From positions 62,001 to 126,000 of the forward strand of contig NZ_FMBC01000001.1 of the NCBI RefSeq assembly GCF_900094795.1: a stretch of 64,000 nt of DNA, given 5' to 3'. Positions 9,885-19,400 of this stretch are shown here, in pieces; position 1 is the first letter of the stretch; every line of letters starts with the position of its first letter. The notes beneath the pieces were generated by a model, which had not been told where the DNA came from, ran no database searches, and worked only from the letters and a program-made list of their open reading frames with translations. The stretch comes from Kosakonia oryziphila. GTDB lineage: Bacteria; Pseudomonadota; Gammaproteobacteria; Enterobacterales; Enterobacteriaceae. The translations under genes and the position numbers were made by a program.

Positions 9885-11552
9885 TTATTTGGCGATACGT
9901 TTGTATTTAATACGTTTTGGCTCCAGCGCTTCAGCGCCAAGCGTACGTTTTTTATACTCTTCGTATTCGGTGAAGTTACCTTCGAAGAACTCGACTTTCC
10001 CTTCATCCTGGTAATCCAGAATGTGGGTGGCGATACGGTCAAGGAACCAACGGTCATGCGAGATAACCATCGCGCAACCCGGGAATTCGAGCAGGGCGTT
10101 TTCCAGCGCGCGCAGCGTTTCGATATCCAGGTCGTTGGTTGGTTCATCGAGCAGCAACACGTTGCCGCCTACTTGCAGCAGCTTCGCCAGATGCAGACGA
10201 CCGCGCTCACCGCCGGAGAGTTCGCCAACGCGTTTACCCTGATCGGTGCCTTTAAAGTTAAAGCGGCCAACATAGGCACGGCTCGGCATTTCGGTATTGC
10301 CGATACGCATGATATCCAGCCCGCCGGAAACTTCTTCCCACACAGTTTTGCTGTTATCCATCGCGTCACGGAACTGGTCAACCGAGGCCAGTTTCACGGT
10401 ATCACCTAAGGTAATAGTACCGCTATCCGGCTGCTCCTGACCGGACATCATACGGAACAGCGTCGATTTACCCGCGCCGTTCGGACCGATGATGCCGACA
10501 ATAGCGCCTTTCGGTACGGAGAAGGACAGATTGTCAATCAACTGGCGATCGCCATAGGATTTGCTGAGGTTGCTGACTTCAACCACTTTGTCACCCAGGC
10601 GTGCTCCAGGCGGAATAAACAGTTCGTTGGTTTCGTTACGTTTCTGGTATTCCGTGTTGTTAAGTTCTTCAAAGCGCGCCAGACGGGCTTTGCCCTTTGA
10701 CTGACGGCCTTTTGCACCCTGACGAACCCACTCCAGCTCTTTCTCAATAGATTTACGGCGAGCCGCTTCCTGAGAGGCTTCCTGCGCCAGACGCTGATCT
10801 TTTTGTTCCAGCCAGGAGGAGTAGTTGCCTTCCCACGGAATGCCTTCGCCACGGTCAAGCTCGAGGATCCAGCCTGCGACGTTATCAAGGAAGTAACGGT
10901 CGTGGGTGATCGCCACCACAGTGCCTTCGAAGTCGTGCAGGAAGCGTTCCAGCCACGCAACGGATTCAGCATCAAGGTGGTTAGTAGGTTCGTCGAGCAG
11001 CAGCATGTCCGGCTTTTCGAGCAGCAGGCGGCACAGCGCGACACGGCGTCGTTCACCACCTGAAAGGTTAGCCACTTTGGCGTCCCAGTCTGGCAGACGC
11101 AGGGCATCAGCAGCGCGCTCCAGTTGCACGTTCAGGTTGTGACCGTCGTGCGCCTGGATAATCTCTTCAAACTTACCTTGCTGGGCGGCCAACTTGTCGA
11201 AGTCCGCATCGGGTTCCGCGTACTTCGCGTACACTTCATCCAGGCCTTTCAGTGCGTTAACCACTTCGGAAACAGCTTCTTCAACCGATTCTCGGACAGT
11301 ATGTTCCGGGTTCAGTTGTGGTTCCTGCGGCAGATAACCAATTTTGATGCCGGGTTGCGGGCGGGCTTCACCTTCGATGTCTGTATCGATGCCGGCCATG
11401 ATGCGCAGCAGGGTAGATTTACCGGCACCGTTAAGACCCAACACGCCGATTTTTGCGCCCGGGAAGAAGCTTAGTGAGATATTTTTCAGAATATGACGTT
11501 TCGGCGGGACAACTTTGCCGACACGATGCATGGTATATACGAATTGAGCCAC
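9885..11552 (-). CDS. ettA: Energy-dependent translational throttle protein EttA (ABC-F ATPase)
   Basis: Soluble ABC-F protein that binds the ribosomal E site and gates the first elongation step according to ATP/ADP ratio. It is 555 aa when started at the GTG at 11552 (VAQFVYTMHRVGK), matching E. coli; the upstream open frame is unconserved. Two Walker A motifs (GLNGAGKST, GPNGAGKST), two LSGGE signatures and DEPTNHLD/DEPTNDLD Walker B boxes are visible. Between the cassettes is the charged P-site tRNA interaction linker (about residues 240-320). Transcribed divergently from slt. Confidence 0.96.
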   Translation of the reverse strand: MAQFVYTMHRVGKVVPPKRHILKNISLSFFPGAKIGVLGLNGAGKSTLLRIMAGIDTDIEGEARPQPGIKIGYLPQEPQLNPEHTVRESVEEAVSEVVNALKGLDEVYAKYAEPDADFDKLAAQQGKFEEIIQAHDGHNLNVQLERAADALRLPDWDAKVANLSGGERRRVALCRLLLEKPDMLLLDEPTNHLDAESVAWLERFLHDFEGTVVAITHDRYFLDNVAGWILELDRGEGIPWEGNYSSWLEQKDQRLAQEASQEAARRKSIEKELEWVRQGAKGRQSKGKARLARFEELNNTEYQKRNETNELFIPPGARLGDKVVEVSNLSKSYGDRQLIDNLSFSVPKGAIVGIIGPNGAGKSTLFRMMSGQEQPDSGTITLGDTVKLASVDQFRDAMDNSKTVWEEVSGGLDIMRIGNTEMPSRAYVGRFNFKGTDQGKRVGELSGGERGRLHLAKLLQVGGNVLLLDEPTNDLDIETLRALENALLEFPGCAMVISHDRWFLDRIATHILDYQDEGKVEFFEGNFTEYEEYKKRTLGAEALEPKRIKYKRIAK

Positions 11553-11766
11553 GTTGGACTTCGCCTCTTTGTTATGAGAGTAGTATTCAACAGCGAAGTG
11601 TAGCGGTTTTCGACGCTTAATCCCAGCCAGCAGCGTCCACACTGTTAAATCACCATAAAAAGGTAAAAAAGTGTGCAGAACATGGCGCGTAGCGGCATGC
11701 CCGGTTAGCATTAACTCATTATACGGCATGAGGCTGCCAATAACGTGACAGAAAGAGGAAATAGCT

Positions 11767-13707
11767 GTGCAGAGAGCTAAACATGCCGCCTGGCGATTTG
11801 CGGCGGCCTGCGTTTGTTTGCTGTCCTTCAGCAATATGGCGCGCGCAGATTCACTGGATGAACAACGTAACCGTTATGCGCAGATCAAAAGCGCATGGGA
11901 TAACAAGCAAATGGATGTCGTGCAGCAACTGCTGCCCACGCTGACTGATTATCCGCTGTATCCCTATTTGCAATATCGCCAGATTACCGACGATCTGATG
12001 AATCAACCGGCCATCACGGTGACTAACTTCGTGCAGCAGAACCCGACGTTGCCGCCAGCACGCACACTGAAATCCCGTTTTGTTAACGAACTGGCGCGGC
12101 GTGAAGACTGGCGCGGGCTGCTGGCTTTCAGCCCGGAGAAACCTGCCACTACCGAAGCGCAATGTAACTACTATTTCGCCAAGTGGAATACCGGGCAGGC
12201 AGACGAGGCGTGGGCGGGAGCAAAAGAACTCTGGTTGAGCGGTAAGAGCCAACCGAATGCCTGTGACCGGCTGTTTGGTGCCTGGCGCGCTTCCGGGAAG
12301 CAGGATCCGCTGGCATTTCTTGAACGCATCCGGCTGGCCATGAAAGCCGGTAATACGCAACTGGTGACGCTGCTGGCCGGGCAGATGCCCGCTGATTATC
12401 AAACTATCTCTCAGGCCATCATTAACCTTGCCAACAACCCCAACAGCGTCATGACGTTTGCCACCACCACCGGCGCGACCGACTTCACCCGGCAAATGGC
12501 GGCGGAAGCGTTTGCAAGCGTTGCCCGGCAGGATGTGGAAAATGCCCGTTTGCTGATCCCTTCGCTGGCGCAGGCGCAGCAACTGACGGAGGATCAAATC
12601 CAGACGTTGCGTGATATTGTCGCCTGGCGTTTGATGGGGAATGACGTCACCAGCGAACAGGCGCGTTGGCGCGATGATGCGGTGATGCGTTCGCAATCCA
12701 CATCGCTTCTGGAGCGGCGGGTGCGGATGGCAATCGGCGCTGGCGATCGTCGCGGCCTCAATACCTGGCTTTCCCGTTTGCCGATGGAGGCAAAAGAGAA
12801 AGATGAGTGGCGTTACTGGCAGGCTGATTTGTTGCTGGAGCGCGGCCGCGATGAAGAGGCTAAATCGATCCTGCATGCGTTGATGCAGCAGCGTGGCTTT
12901 TACCCGATGGTAGCAGCACAGCGCTTAGGGGAAGATTACCACCTGCAGATTGATAAAGTGCAAGGTAACCCCGATCCGGCGTTGGTTCAAGGCGCTGAAA
13001 TGGCTCGGGTGCGCGAATTGATGTACTGGGGGCTGGATAATACCGCTCGTAGTGAATGGGCTAATCTGGTCACCAGCCGCTCGCAGCACGAACAGGCGCA
13101 ACTGGCGCGCTATGCATTCAACCAACACTGGTGGGATCTTAGCGTACAGTCCACTATTGCCGGTAAATTGTGGGATCATCTTGAAGAGCGATTCCCGCTG
13201 GCCTACCGCGATTTGTATGCGCGTTATACCAACGGTAAAGCCATTAACCAGAGCTATGCGATGGCGATTTCTCGTCAGGAGAGCGCGTGGAATCCAGCGG
13301 CGCGTTCGCCGGTCGGCGCGAGTGGGTTAATGCAGATTATGCCTGGCACTGCTACCCATACAGTGAAGGTGTTTAACATTGCCAGTTACCGCAATGCCGG
13401 CCAGCTTTTCGATCCGGAAACCAACATCAATGTTGGCACCAGCTACCTGCAATATGTTTACCAGCAGTTCGGTAACAACAGGATTTTCTCTTCAGCGGCG
13501 TATAACGCCGGGCCGGGCAGGGTTCGTAGTTGGTTGAACAACAGCGCCGGAAAACTGGATGCAGTGGCGTTTGTGGAGAGTATTCCATTCTCGGAAACCC
13601 GTAGCTACGTGAAAAACGTCCTCACTTACGATGCCTACTACCGTTATTTCCTTGATGGTGGCAAACCGGTCATCTTTACTGACGCCGAATGGCAGCGCCG
13701 TTACTGA
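11767..13707 (+). CDS. slt: Soluble lytic murein transglycosylase (Slt70)
   Basis: Periplasmic enzyme that cleaves peptidoglycan to 1,6-anhydromuropeptides. It starts at a GTG after GAGGAAATAGCT and is 646 aa. A signal peptide ([23 protein letters not shown]) covers the first 27 or so residues. A long alpha-superhelical U and L domain follows. The catalytic SLT domain carries Glu505 in [10 protein letters not shown], then [10 protein letters not shown] and [10 protein letters not shown]. It is followed by trpR, whose operator begins 24 bases after the slt stop. Confidence 0.97.
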   Translation: MQRAKHAAWRFAAACVCLLSFSNMARADSLDEQRNRYAQIKSAWDNKQMDVVQQLLPTLTDYPLYPYLQYRQITDDLMNQPAITVTNFVQQNPTLPPARTLKSRFVNELARREDWRGLLAFSPEKPATTEAQCNYYFAKWNTGQADEAWAGAKELWLSGKSQPNACDRLFGAWRASGKQDPLAFLERIRLAMKAGNTQLVTLLAGQMPADYQTISQAIINLANNPNSVMTFATTTGATDFTRQMAAEAFASVARQDVENARLLIPSLAQAQQLTEDQIQTLRDIVAWRLMGNDVTSEQARWRDDAVMRSQSTSLLERRVRMAIGAGDRRGLNTWLSRLPMEAKEKDEWRYWQADLLLERGRDEEAKSILHALMQQRGFYPMVAAQRLGEDYHLQIDKVQGNPDPALVQGAEMARVRELMYWGLDNTARSEWANLVTSRSQHEQAQLARYAFNQHWWDLSVQSTIAGKLWDHLEERFPLAYRDLYARYTNGKAINQSYAMAISRQESAWNPAARSPVGASGLMQIMPGTATHTVKVFNIASYRNAGQLFDPETNINVGTSYLQYVYQQFGNNRIFSSAAYNAGPGRVRSWLNNSAGKLDAVAFVESIPFSETRSYVKNVLTYDAYYRYFLDGGKPVIFTDAEWQRRY

Positions 13708-13730
13708 TTTCGAAGGTTTATGCTATGCTG

Positions 13731-13750
13731 TGTACTCTTTAACGAGTACA
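13731..13750 (+). promoter_or_regulatory. trp operator of trpR (autoregulation)
   Basis: Inverted arms TGTACTC (13731-13737) and GAGTACA (13744-13750) around a six-base centre are nearly identical to the E. coli trpR operator. A TATGCT -10-like element lies just upstream (13720-13725). TrpR with bound tryptophan should repress its own gene here. Confidence 0.88.
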
Positions 13751-13804
13751 CTCTTTTCGGCAGCCTTTAAACAGGCTTCCGAAACCAACGAATGGCGGAA
13801 TACT

Positions 13805-14134
13805 ATGACTCAGCAATCTCCTTATTCAGCAGCAATGGCCGAACAGCGCGACCAGGAGTGGCGACGCTTTGTCGAGTTGGTCAGGCAGTCATATGAAAAG
13901 GATCTGCATCTTTCGTTATTTAATTTGATGCTTACGCCGGATGAGCGCGAGTCGTTGGGGACGCGGGTGCGAATTATCGAAGAGTTGTTGCGCGGCGAGA
14001 TGAGCCAGCGCGAGCTGAAAAGCGAACTGGGCGCGGGTATTGCGACCATTACCCGCGGCTCAAATAGCCTGAAAGCGGCACCTGCCGATTTGCGCCTGTG
14101 GCTGGAGCAGACGCTACTGAACGATCAGCGGTAA
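13805..14134 (+). CDS. trpR: Tryptophan repressor TrpR
   Basis: Dimeric helix-turn-helix repressor that binds DNA with L-tryptophan as co-repressor. The product is 109 residues from the ATG at 13805 ([19 protein letters not shown]). The DNA-binding part [22 protein letters not shown] is conserved. An upstream in-frame reading from 13631 runs through the operator and is not coding. The 3' end overlaps the convergent yjjX stop region by ten bases. Confidence 0.96.
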   Translation: MTQQSPYSAAMAEQRDQEWRRFVELVRQSYEKDLHLSLFNLMLTPDERESLGTRVRIIEELLRGEMSQRELKSELGAGIATITRGSNSLKAAPADLRLWLEQTLLNDQR

Positions 14135-14640
14135 ACCGCGTTATGAAACGGACTTAGTGCCAGAATCACCGCCTGATGGTAAACGCTCTCGCGGGTGAGT
14201 TTACCCGCAGTGAAAACCCCAATCGCGCCCTCTTTACGGCCAATTTCATCAATTCCGGTGTGGTGTGACATCACTGGTCCGAGCGCTTCACCGGCGCGTA
14301 CTTTCTGCAAAATAATTTCTGGCAGCGGCAGCGTGGCTGAGCGCGCTTCGCCCTGCATTTCTGGGCTTTCGATGACTACCCAGCTAAACGTACTGCCTTC
14401 ATCAATTCCTGCTTCAATGGCAACCCAGAAATCGGCGTCAGGCCTTAGCTTGCGGGCATTTTCAACGCGATTACGTGCGCCAGCCCGCGTTTCCTGACTG
14501 CCAAACGGCTGTTCAGGCACGCCGCTATCGACGGAGACCGATTCTATATGGCAGGATCCTTCGCCGAAGATCTCGTTAAAAGCGTGCAGAATAGCCCGAA
14601 TTTTCGCGGGATTTGTGGTAGCTGAGACAACATGGTGCAT
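14125..14640 (-). CDS. yjjX: Inosine/xanthosine triphosphatase
   Basis: House-cleaning NTPase of the YjjX/NTPase_1 family, 171 aa, that hydrolyses ITP and XTP. The N-terminal [12 protein letters not shown] nucleotide-binding loop, the [14 protein letters not shown] helix and FWVAIEAGI are visible. It converges on trpR with a ten-base overlap and is divergent from gpmB, as in E. coli. Confidence 0.94.
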   Translation of the reverse strand: MHHVVSATTNPAKIRAILHAFNEIFGEGSCHIESVSVDSGVPEQPFGSQETRAGARNRVENARKLRPDADFWVAIEAGIDEGSTFSWVVIESPEMQGEARSATLPLPEIILQKVRAGEALGPVMSHHTGIDEIGRKEGAIGVFTAGKLTRESVYHQAVILALSPFHNAVYR

Positions 14641-14740
14641 AATCTATAATTGGCTTGTCCGAAACGAGACGCGTTCTTTATCCCGGACAGATTCCTTCCT
14701 CAGATAATAAATTCATCGCAGTATAATGGATAAGAAAAGC

Positions 14741-15388
14741 ATGTTACAGGTATACCTTGTTCGCCACGGTGAAACGCAGTGGAACGCCGAGCGTCGTATT
14801 CAAGGCCAGTCAGACAGCCCGTTAACCGACAAAGGGGAAACACAGGCGTGGCAGGTGGCTGAACGCGCAAAAGCGCTGGGCATCACCCATATTATTGCCA
14901 GCGATCTGGGGCGTACCCGTCGCACGGCGGAGATCATCGCTGATGCCTGCGGTTGCGAAATTACGCTTGAGCCGCGTTTGCGCGAACTGGATATGGGCGT
15001 TCTCGAACGCCGTCATATCGATTCCCTGACGGAAGAAGAGGAGAGCTGGCGTCGCCAGTTAGTGAATGGTACGGCAGATGGCCGCATTCCTGATGGTGAG
15101 TCGATGCAGGAGCTGAGCGAGCGTATGCACGCTGCGCTGGCTACTTGTCTGGATCTACCTGAAGGAAGTCGCCCTATGCTGATCAGTCACGGTATGGCGC
15201 TGGGCTGTCTGGTGAGTACCATTCTCGGGCTTCCGGCTTATGCAGAACGCCGTCTGCGTCTGCGTAACTGCTCCATCTCCCGCATCGATTACCAGCACAG
15301 CCCGTGGTTGGCATCCGGCTGGGTGGTGGAAACCGCAGGCGATGTTTCGCATCTCGACGCTCCTGCGCTGGATGAATTACAGCGTTAA
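14741..15388 (+). CDS. gpmB: Phosphoglycerate-mutase-like phosphatase GpmB/YtjC
   Basis: Histidine phosphatase family protein of 215 aa from the ATG at 14741 (MLQVYLVRHGETQW). The catalytic His is in LVRHGE (residue 9), and the second conserved His is in LISHGMALG. It is often named GpmB, but mutase activity is doubtful; a phosphatase role is the safer reading. An upstream in-frame ATG at 14726 would add five residues. Its stop overlaps the convergent rob stop by four bases. Confidence 0.93.
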   Translation: MLQVYLVRHGETQWNAERRIQGQSDSPLTDKGETQAWQVAERAKALGITHIIASDLGRTRRTAEIIADACGCEITLEPRLRELDMGVLERRHIDSLTEEEESWRRQLVNGTADGRIPDGESMQELSERMHAALATCLDLPEGSRPMLISHGMALGCLVSTILGLPAYAERRLRLRNCSISRIDYQHSPWLASGWVVETAGDVSHLDAPALDELQR

Positions 15389-16257
15389 CGACGAATTGGT
15401 ACCAGATATTCGCAGCGAATGTGTAATGGCGGCTCACGGTCGCGTGAGTCGTCATGCTGCGGGTAGAAATGCTCAATATCCTGGCCCTTGCGGCGTGTAA
15501 GGTTGAGCATCGGCATACACGTGCCATAAACGGTCAGTATAAAATCCTGTAATCCGTCCGGGGAGCCTTCAAAAGAGAAGGCCACGTAATCACCGCCCTC
15601 CAGTAATACCGGCAGTGCATTGCTCAAATAACCATTCGCCATTTCCGGCGTCAGCGCCGTAGTATAAAACACCTCCTGTTCATCGTCTTTCTCGAGGCTG
15701 GGGCGCGGTTCGTGCAGCCCGTACAATTCCTGAGGAAGCGTCGGCGAATTGCTTAAAAATTCACGCCAGAACTGAATGCGCATTTGGTTACGGAAATCAG
15801 AAATCTCCTCAAGCGAACAGGTGTAGCTCTGCGTTGTGCCGATCAGGTGCATCTGTGGCAGCGTTACAAATTCATGTTTGGGCAATGTAAACTTGCCTGG
15901 CCGCAGCGGCGGGCGGATACCAAAGGCGCTCCAGTCCGGTGAACGACGATAGAGCGCAGGCGTGACGGTAAACTGTTTTTTGAAAGCCCGGGTGAACGTT
16001 TGCTGTGAATCGAAACGATATTGTAGTGCAATATCAAGAATTGGACGGGCGGTAAGCCTTAATGCGACTGCGGATTTTGATAGACGACGAGCGCGGATGT
16101 AAGCGCCAATGGCATGGCCGGTGACGTCTTTGAACATCCGTTGCAAATGCCACTTGGAATAGCCCGCTTTTGCCGCCACATTATCTAGTGAGAGCGGCTG
16201 ATCCAGATGGCTTTCCAGCCAGGCGAGTAGGTCGCGAATGATCCCAGCCTGATCCAT
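15385..16257 (-). CDS. rob: Transcription factor Rob (AraC/MarA/SoxS family)
   Basis: A protein of 290 aa. The N-terminal AraC-type double helix-turn-helix (residues about 8-110, with NVAAKAGYSKWHLQRMFK and QTFTRAFKKQFTVTPALYRR) binds mar/sox/rob boxes controlling multidrug, solvent and superoxide tolerance genes. The C-terminal GyrI-like effector domain (about 121-290) binds inducers such as bile acids. Length and domain order equal those of E. coli Rob. Confidence 0.97.
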   Translation of the reverse strand: MDQAGIIRDLLAWLESHLDQPLSLDNVAAKAGYSKWHLQRMFKDVTGHAIGAYIRARRLSKSAVALRLTARPILDIALQYRFDSQQTFTRAFKKQFTVTPALYRRSPDWSAFGIRPPLRPGKFTLPKHEFVTLPQMHLIGTTQSYTCSLEEISDFRNQMRIQFWREFLSNSPTLPQELYGLHEPRPSLEKDDEQEVFYTTALTPEMANGYLSNALPVLLEGGDYVAFSFEGSPDGLQDFILTVYGTCMPMLNLTRRKGQDIEHFYPQHDDSRDREPPLHIRCEYLVPIRR

Positions 16258-16472
16258 ACAATATCCTCTTCCTTAATACAGCGATGAACACCTGATACCA
16301 GGGGACGGATAATAGCGGGTTTTTAAGGCGTTAGCATTCGGTGTTTTTTTTATGCAACAATTCGCATTGTGACTGATTTTCATCATAAATTTTGTAAAGC
16401 GGTGATCTGTAAACAGTTTCTCATATGAAAACTGAATAGTTGCTAAAGGTAATATTCAAAAATGGTAACAAT

Positions 16473-16946
16473 ATGAAATATACAAAGTTATGCATCTCTG
16501 CATTGATGTTGATGGCGTGGAGTTCAGCCCATGCGGAACAGATTGGTTCTGTGGATACGGTCTTTAAAATGTTTGGTCCGGATCACAAAATTGTCGTTGA
16601 GGCGTTTGACGACCCGGACGTTAACAACGTGACCTGTTATATCAGCCGGGCGAAAACCGGTGGTATCAAGGGCGGGCTGGGGCTGGCAGAGGACACTTCG
16701 GATGCCGCCATTTCTTGCCAGCAGGTTGGGCCGGTTGAATTGAGCGATAAAATTAAAAACGGCAAGGCGCAAGGCGATGTGGTCTTCCAGAAACGGACTT
16801 CACTGGTATTTAAAAAATTGCAGGTCGTGCGTTTCTATGACGCAAAACGTAACACTTTGGCATATTTAGCCTACTCCGACAAAGTCGTTGAAGGTTCGCC
16901 GAAGAATGCTTTGAGTGCAGTTCCCATCATTCCATGGAGCAAATAG
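16473..16946 (+). CDS. creA: Periplasmic protein CreA
   Basis: Conserved exported protein of 157 aa from the ATG at 16473. A signal peptide ([17 protein letters not shown]) ends near residue 20. The mature part [29 protein letters not shown] is near-identical to E. coli CreA, and two cysteines (CYISRAK, CQQVG) are conserved. The function is unknown. In E. coli it heads creABCD; here a terminator and then convergent arcA follow at once, so creB, creC and creD are absent. Confidence 0.94.
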   Translation: MKYTKLCISALMLMAWSSAHAEQIGSVDTVFKMFGPDHKIVVEAFDDPDVNNVTCYISRAKTGGIKGGLGLAEDTSDAAISCQQVGPVELSDKIKNGKAQGDVVFQKRTSLVFKKLQVVRFYDAKRNTLAYLAYSDKVVEGSPKNALSAVPIIPWSK

Positions 16947-16955
16947 CGGAAATCA

Positions 16956-16985
16956 AAAAGCGGCGCCTGAGCGCCGCCTTTTTTA
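16956..16985. terminator. Bidirectional terminator between creA and arcA
   Basis: GCGGCGC (16960-16966) pairs with GCGCCGC (16971-16977) around CTGA. It is followed by a T-run on the plus side and preceded by AAAAA, so it can end both creA and arcA transcripts. Confidence 0.9.
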
Positions 16986-17005
16986 TCAAATTTATCAAAC
17001 TTCGC

Positions 17006-17722
17006 TTATTCCTGCAGATCGCCGCAGAAACGATAGCCTTCGCCGTGAATAGTGGCGATGATTTCCGGCGTGTCCGGCGTGGATTCAAAATGTTTGCGAA
17101 TGCGGCGAATCGTTACGTCCACGGTGCGATCGTGCGGCTTCAGCTCGCGGCCAGTCATTTTTTTCAACAGTTCGGCACGGGACTGGATTTTCCCCGGATT
17201 TTCGCAGAAGTGCAACATCGCGCGGAATTCACTGCGCGGCAGCTTATACTGTTCGCCGTTTGGGCTGACCAGTGAGCGGCTGTTGATATCCAGTTCCCAC
17301 CCGTTGAACTTGTAGCTGTCAACGCTGCGGCGTTCTTCACTGACCGTGCCCAGGTTCATGGTGCGAGAGAGCAGATTGCGGGCGCGGATAGTCAGTTCAC
17401 GTGGGTTGAACGGCTTCGTGATGTAGTCGTCGGCACCAATTTCGAGGCCCAAAATCTTATCAACTTCGTTATCACGTCCGGTCAGGAACATCAGTGCTAC
17501 GTCTGCCTGCTCGCGCAGTTCACGCGCCAGCAAAAGACCGTTTTTACCTGGCAGGTTAATATCCATAATCACCAGGTTGATATCATTTTCAGAAAGAATC
17601 TGATGCATTTCAGCGCCATCAGTCGCTTCAAAGACATCGTAGCCTTCTGCTTCGAAAATGCTTTTTAACGTGTTGCGTGTTACCAACTCGTCTTCAACAA
17701 TAAGAATGTGCGGGGTCTGCAT
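17006..17722 (-). CDS. arcA: Aerobic respiration control response regulator ArcA
   Basis: OmpR-family response regulator of 238 aa, the partner of ArcB, that represses respiratory genes under low oxygen. The receiver domain has acidic residues in VEDE, the phospho-acceptor Asp54 (VIMDINLPG) and K in MFLTGR...TKPF. The C-terminal winged helix holds [15 protein letters not shown]. The long upstream region carries an FNR-like box, in line with anaerobic induction known for arcA. Confidence 0.98.
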   Translation of the reverse strand: MQTPHILIVEDELVTRNTLKSIFEAEGYDVFEATDGAEMHQILSENDINLVIMDINLPGKNGLLLARELREQADVALMFLTGRDNEVDKILGLEIGADDYITKPFNPRELTIRARNLLSRTMNLGTVSEERRSVDSYKFNGWELDINSRSLVSPNGEQYKLPRSEFRAMLHFCENPGKIQSRAELLKKMTGRELKPHDRTVDVTIRRIRKHFESTPDTPEIIATIHGEGYRFCGDLQE

Positions 17723-17816
17723 GTTTGCTACCTAAATTGCCAACTAAATCGAAACAGGAAGTACAAAAGTCCCTGACCAGCCTGGTGCATGTCGAAAATT
17801 AACATGACGGCATACC

Positions 17817-17957
17817 ATGACTAAAGTACGTAATTGCGTTCTTGATGCACTTTCCATCAACGTCAACAACATCATTAGCTTGGTCGTGGGCACTTTCCCT
17901 CTGAACCCGACAGTGTCAAAAACGGCAGTCATCCTAACCATTTTAACAGCAACATAA
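17817..17957 (+). CDS. yjjY: Small protein YjjY
   Basis: A 46-codon ORF (MTKVRNCVLDALSIN... ending ILTILTAT) that corresponds to E. coli YjjY, annotated at the same place between arcA and yjtD. It is antisense to the arcA 5' leader. The conservation could reflect a real small protein, or only the conserved arcA leader sequence. The function is unknown. No strong ribosome binding site is visible. Confidence 0.55.
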   Translation: MTKVRNCVLDALSINVNNIISLVVGTFPLNPTVSKTAVILTILTAT

Positions 17958-17998
17958 CAGGCTAAGACGTAAATGACACCCAATAAAACTACGCTTCG

Positions 17999-18012
17999 TT
18001 GACATATATCAA
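17999..18012. promoter_or_regulatory. FNR-like box upstream of arcA
   Basis: TTGACATATATCAA matches the FNR consensus TTGAT-N4-ATCAA with one mismatch. It lies about 280 bases upstream of the arcA start, where E. coli arcA also has a long leader and FNR activation. The site call is by eye. Confidence 0.6.
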
Positions 18013-18354
18013 GTTCAATTGTAGCACGTTAACAGTCTGGCGAAATCCTCACAACCAAATGCCCACGTTTGCGACTATTTATCAATAAACCAATTAGTTG
18101 CGCATATTAATTGATAGATATGATGAATCCAATGCAAGAAAGAAATACAGTAATGAAATACTATGTATAAACATAGGGATAAGCCCTTTCTGTTAACATC
18201 TTAGCAGGTACGATTACTGATAGACAGTTTAGCTTTTTTAATTGTGTGTAATCCGAAAATCAATGGCTTGTGTTAGAAAATTGTAAATTCGCTCTGCGTA
18301 GTATGTTGATATATGTCACATTCTCCTGCGGAATCAGTAGGAAGAGAAAGTAAA

Positions 18355-19041
18355 ATGCAATTGATTGTAGTGCTTGTTTGCCCCGCGAGGCCCGAAAATG
18401 TTGGGGCTGCTGCCCGGGCGATGAAAACCATGGGGTTTCATGACTTGCGCATCGTCGATAGCGATGCGCATTTGCAGGATGGTGCGCGCCGTGTTGCTCA
18501 CGGTTCCGGCGATGTCCTTGATAATGCTAAAACTTATGCGACGCTTGCCGACGCGCTGGCGGACGTTCAGTTCACCATTGCGACTACGGCGCGTAGTCGG
18601 GCGAAGTTCCACTATTACGCGACGCCAGCAGAACTGGTGCCACTATTGCAAGAGAAACGCACGTGGCTTGGCAGCGCCGCGCTGGTATTTGGTCGCGAAG
18701 ATTCCGGTTTAACTAATGAAGAGTTGGCGCTGGCAGATATCTTAACCGGCGTGCCGATGGCTGCTGATTATCCATCGCTGAATCTCGGGCAGGCAGTAAT
18801 GGTTTTTTGCTATCAATTAGCCTCATTAATGCAACAGGCACCTCAACAAGTGGCTCCGGTTGATGGTAACCAGTTGTGTGCATTGCGTTTGCGAGCCCGT
18901 GAATTACTGGAAAAACTCTGTGTTGCGGACGATATCAAAATGGCAGACTGGCTGGATCAGCGTCTTGGTCTACTTGAACAGCGGGATACAGCAATGTTGC
19001 ACCGATTGCTGCACGATATTGAAAAAAAACTCTCCGAGTAA
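18355..19041 (+). CDS. yjtD: SPOUT-family RNA methyltransferase-like protein YjtD (LasT)
   Basis: A protein of 228 aa from the ATG at 18355, preceded by GAAGAGAAAG. It belongs to the TrmH/SpoU class of knotted methyltransferases. The N-terminal ARPENVGAAARAMKTMGF motif and the C-terminal knot motifs ALVFGREDSGLTNEEL and PSLNLGQAVMV are visible. It is related to TrmJ, but its target RNA is not known to me. It precedes the thr operon as in E. coli. Confidence 0.93.
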   Translation: MQLIVVLVCPARPENVGAAARAMKTMGFHDLRIVDSDAHLQDGARRVAHGSGDVLDNAKTYATLADALADVQFTIATTARSRAKFHYYATPAELVPLLQEKRTWLGSAALVFGREDSGLTNEELALADILTGVPMAADYPSLNLGQAVMVFCYQLASLMQQAPQQVAPVDGNQLCALRLRARELLEKLCVADDIKMADWLDQRLGLLEQRDTAMLHRLLHDIEKKLSE

Positions 19042-19173
19042 GTCACTACTATAACTTTGTTTTATAGTTAAAACTGCTGAAATATATTATCGTAATGACC
19101 CTGTCGCGCTGAAAGCAACTGTCGTTTCAGCGCAGCCGGGAAGGCGAATAAAAACGTAAAAAATAAAAATAAA

Positions 19174-19212
19174 TTGACTTAATCGGGCAGATACTTTAAC
19201 CAATATAGGCAT
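19174..19212 (+). promoter_or_regulatory. Threonine operon promoter region
   Basis: TTGACT (19174-19179) is a -35 element, followed by the conserved ACTTTAACCAATATAGGCAT region that in E. coli contains the -10 box and start site. The match to the E. coli thr promoter is near-identical over this stretch. Confidence 0.8.
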
Positions 19213-19251
19213 ACAGCACAGACAGATAATATTACAGAGCACACAATATCT

Positions 19252-19320
19252 ATGACACGCATCAGCACCATTACCATTATTACAACCATCACCATTACCA
19301 CAGGTAACGGTGCGGGCTGA
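19252..19320 (+). CDS. thrL: thr operon leader peptide
   Basis: A 22-residue peptide, reading M-T-R-I-S and then a run of alternating Thr and Ile codons, ending GNGAG. It contains eight Thr and six Ile codons, so ribosome stalling senses charged tRNA-Thr and tRNA-Ile. E. coli ThrL has 21 residues, with eight Thr and four Ile. The attenuator hairpin follows 25 bases after the stop. Confidence 0.95.
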   Translation: MTRISTITIITTITITTGNGAG

Positions 19321-19345
19321 CGCGTACAGGAAACACAGAAAAAAG

Positions 19346-19376
19346 CCCGCACCTGAACAGTGCGGGTTTTTTTTTC
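19346..19376 (+). terminator. thr attenuator
   Basis: CCCGCAC (19346-19352) pairs with GTGCGGG (19360-19366) around a seven-base loop, followed by a run of nine to ten T. This is the rho-independent attenuator of the thrLABC operon. When the leader ribosome stalls, the alternative antiterminator fold should form with upstream leader bases. Confidence 0.93.
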
Positions 19377-19400
19377 GACCAAAGATCAAGGGGTAAAACC

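Noticed and set aside
13631..13804. 58-codon N-terminal extension of trpR
   Set aside because: It overlaps the slt end and the trp operator; the family start is the ATG at 13805.
17744..17983. 79-aa minus-strand ORF upstream of arcA
   Set aside because: It lies in the arcA leader, antisense to the conserved yjjY frame, has no ribosome binding site and resembles nothing; most likely chance.
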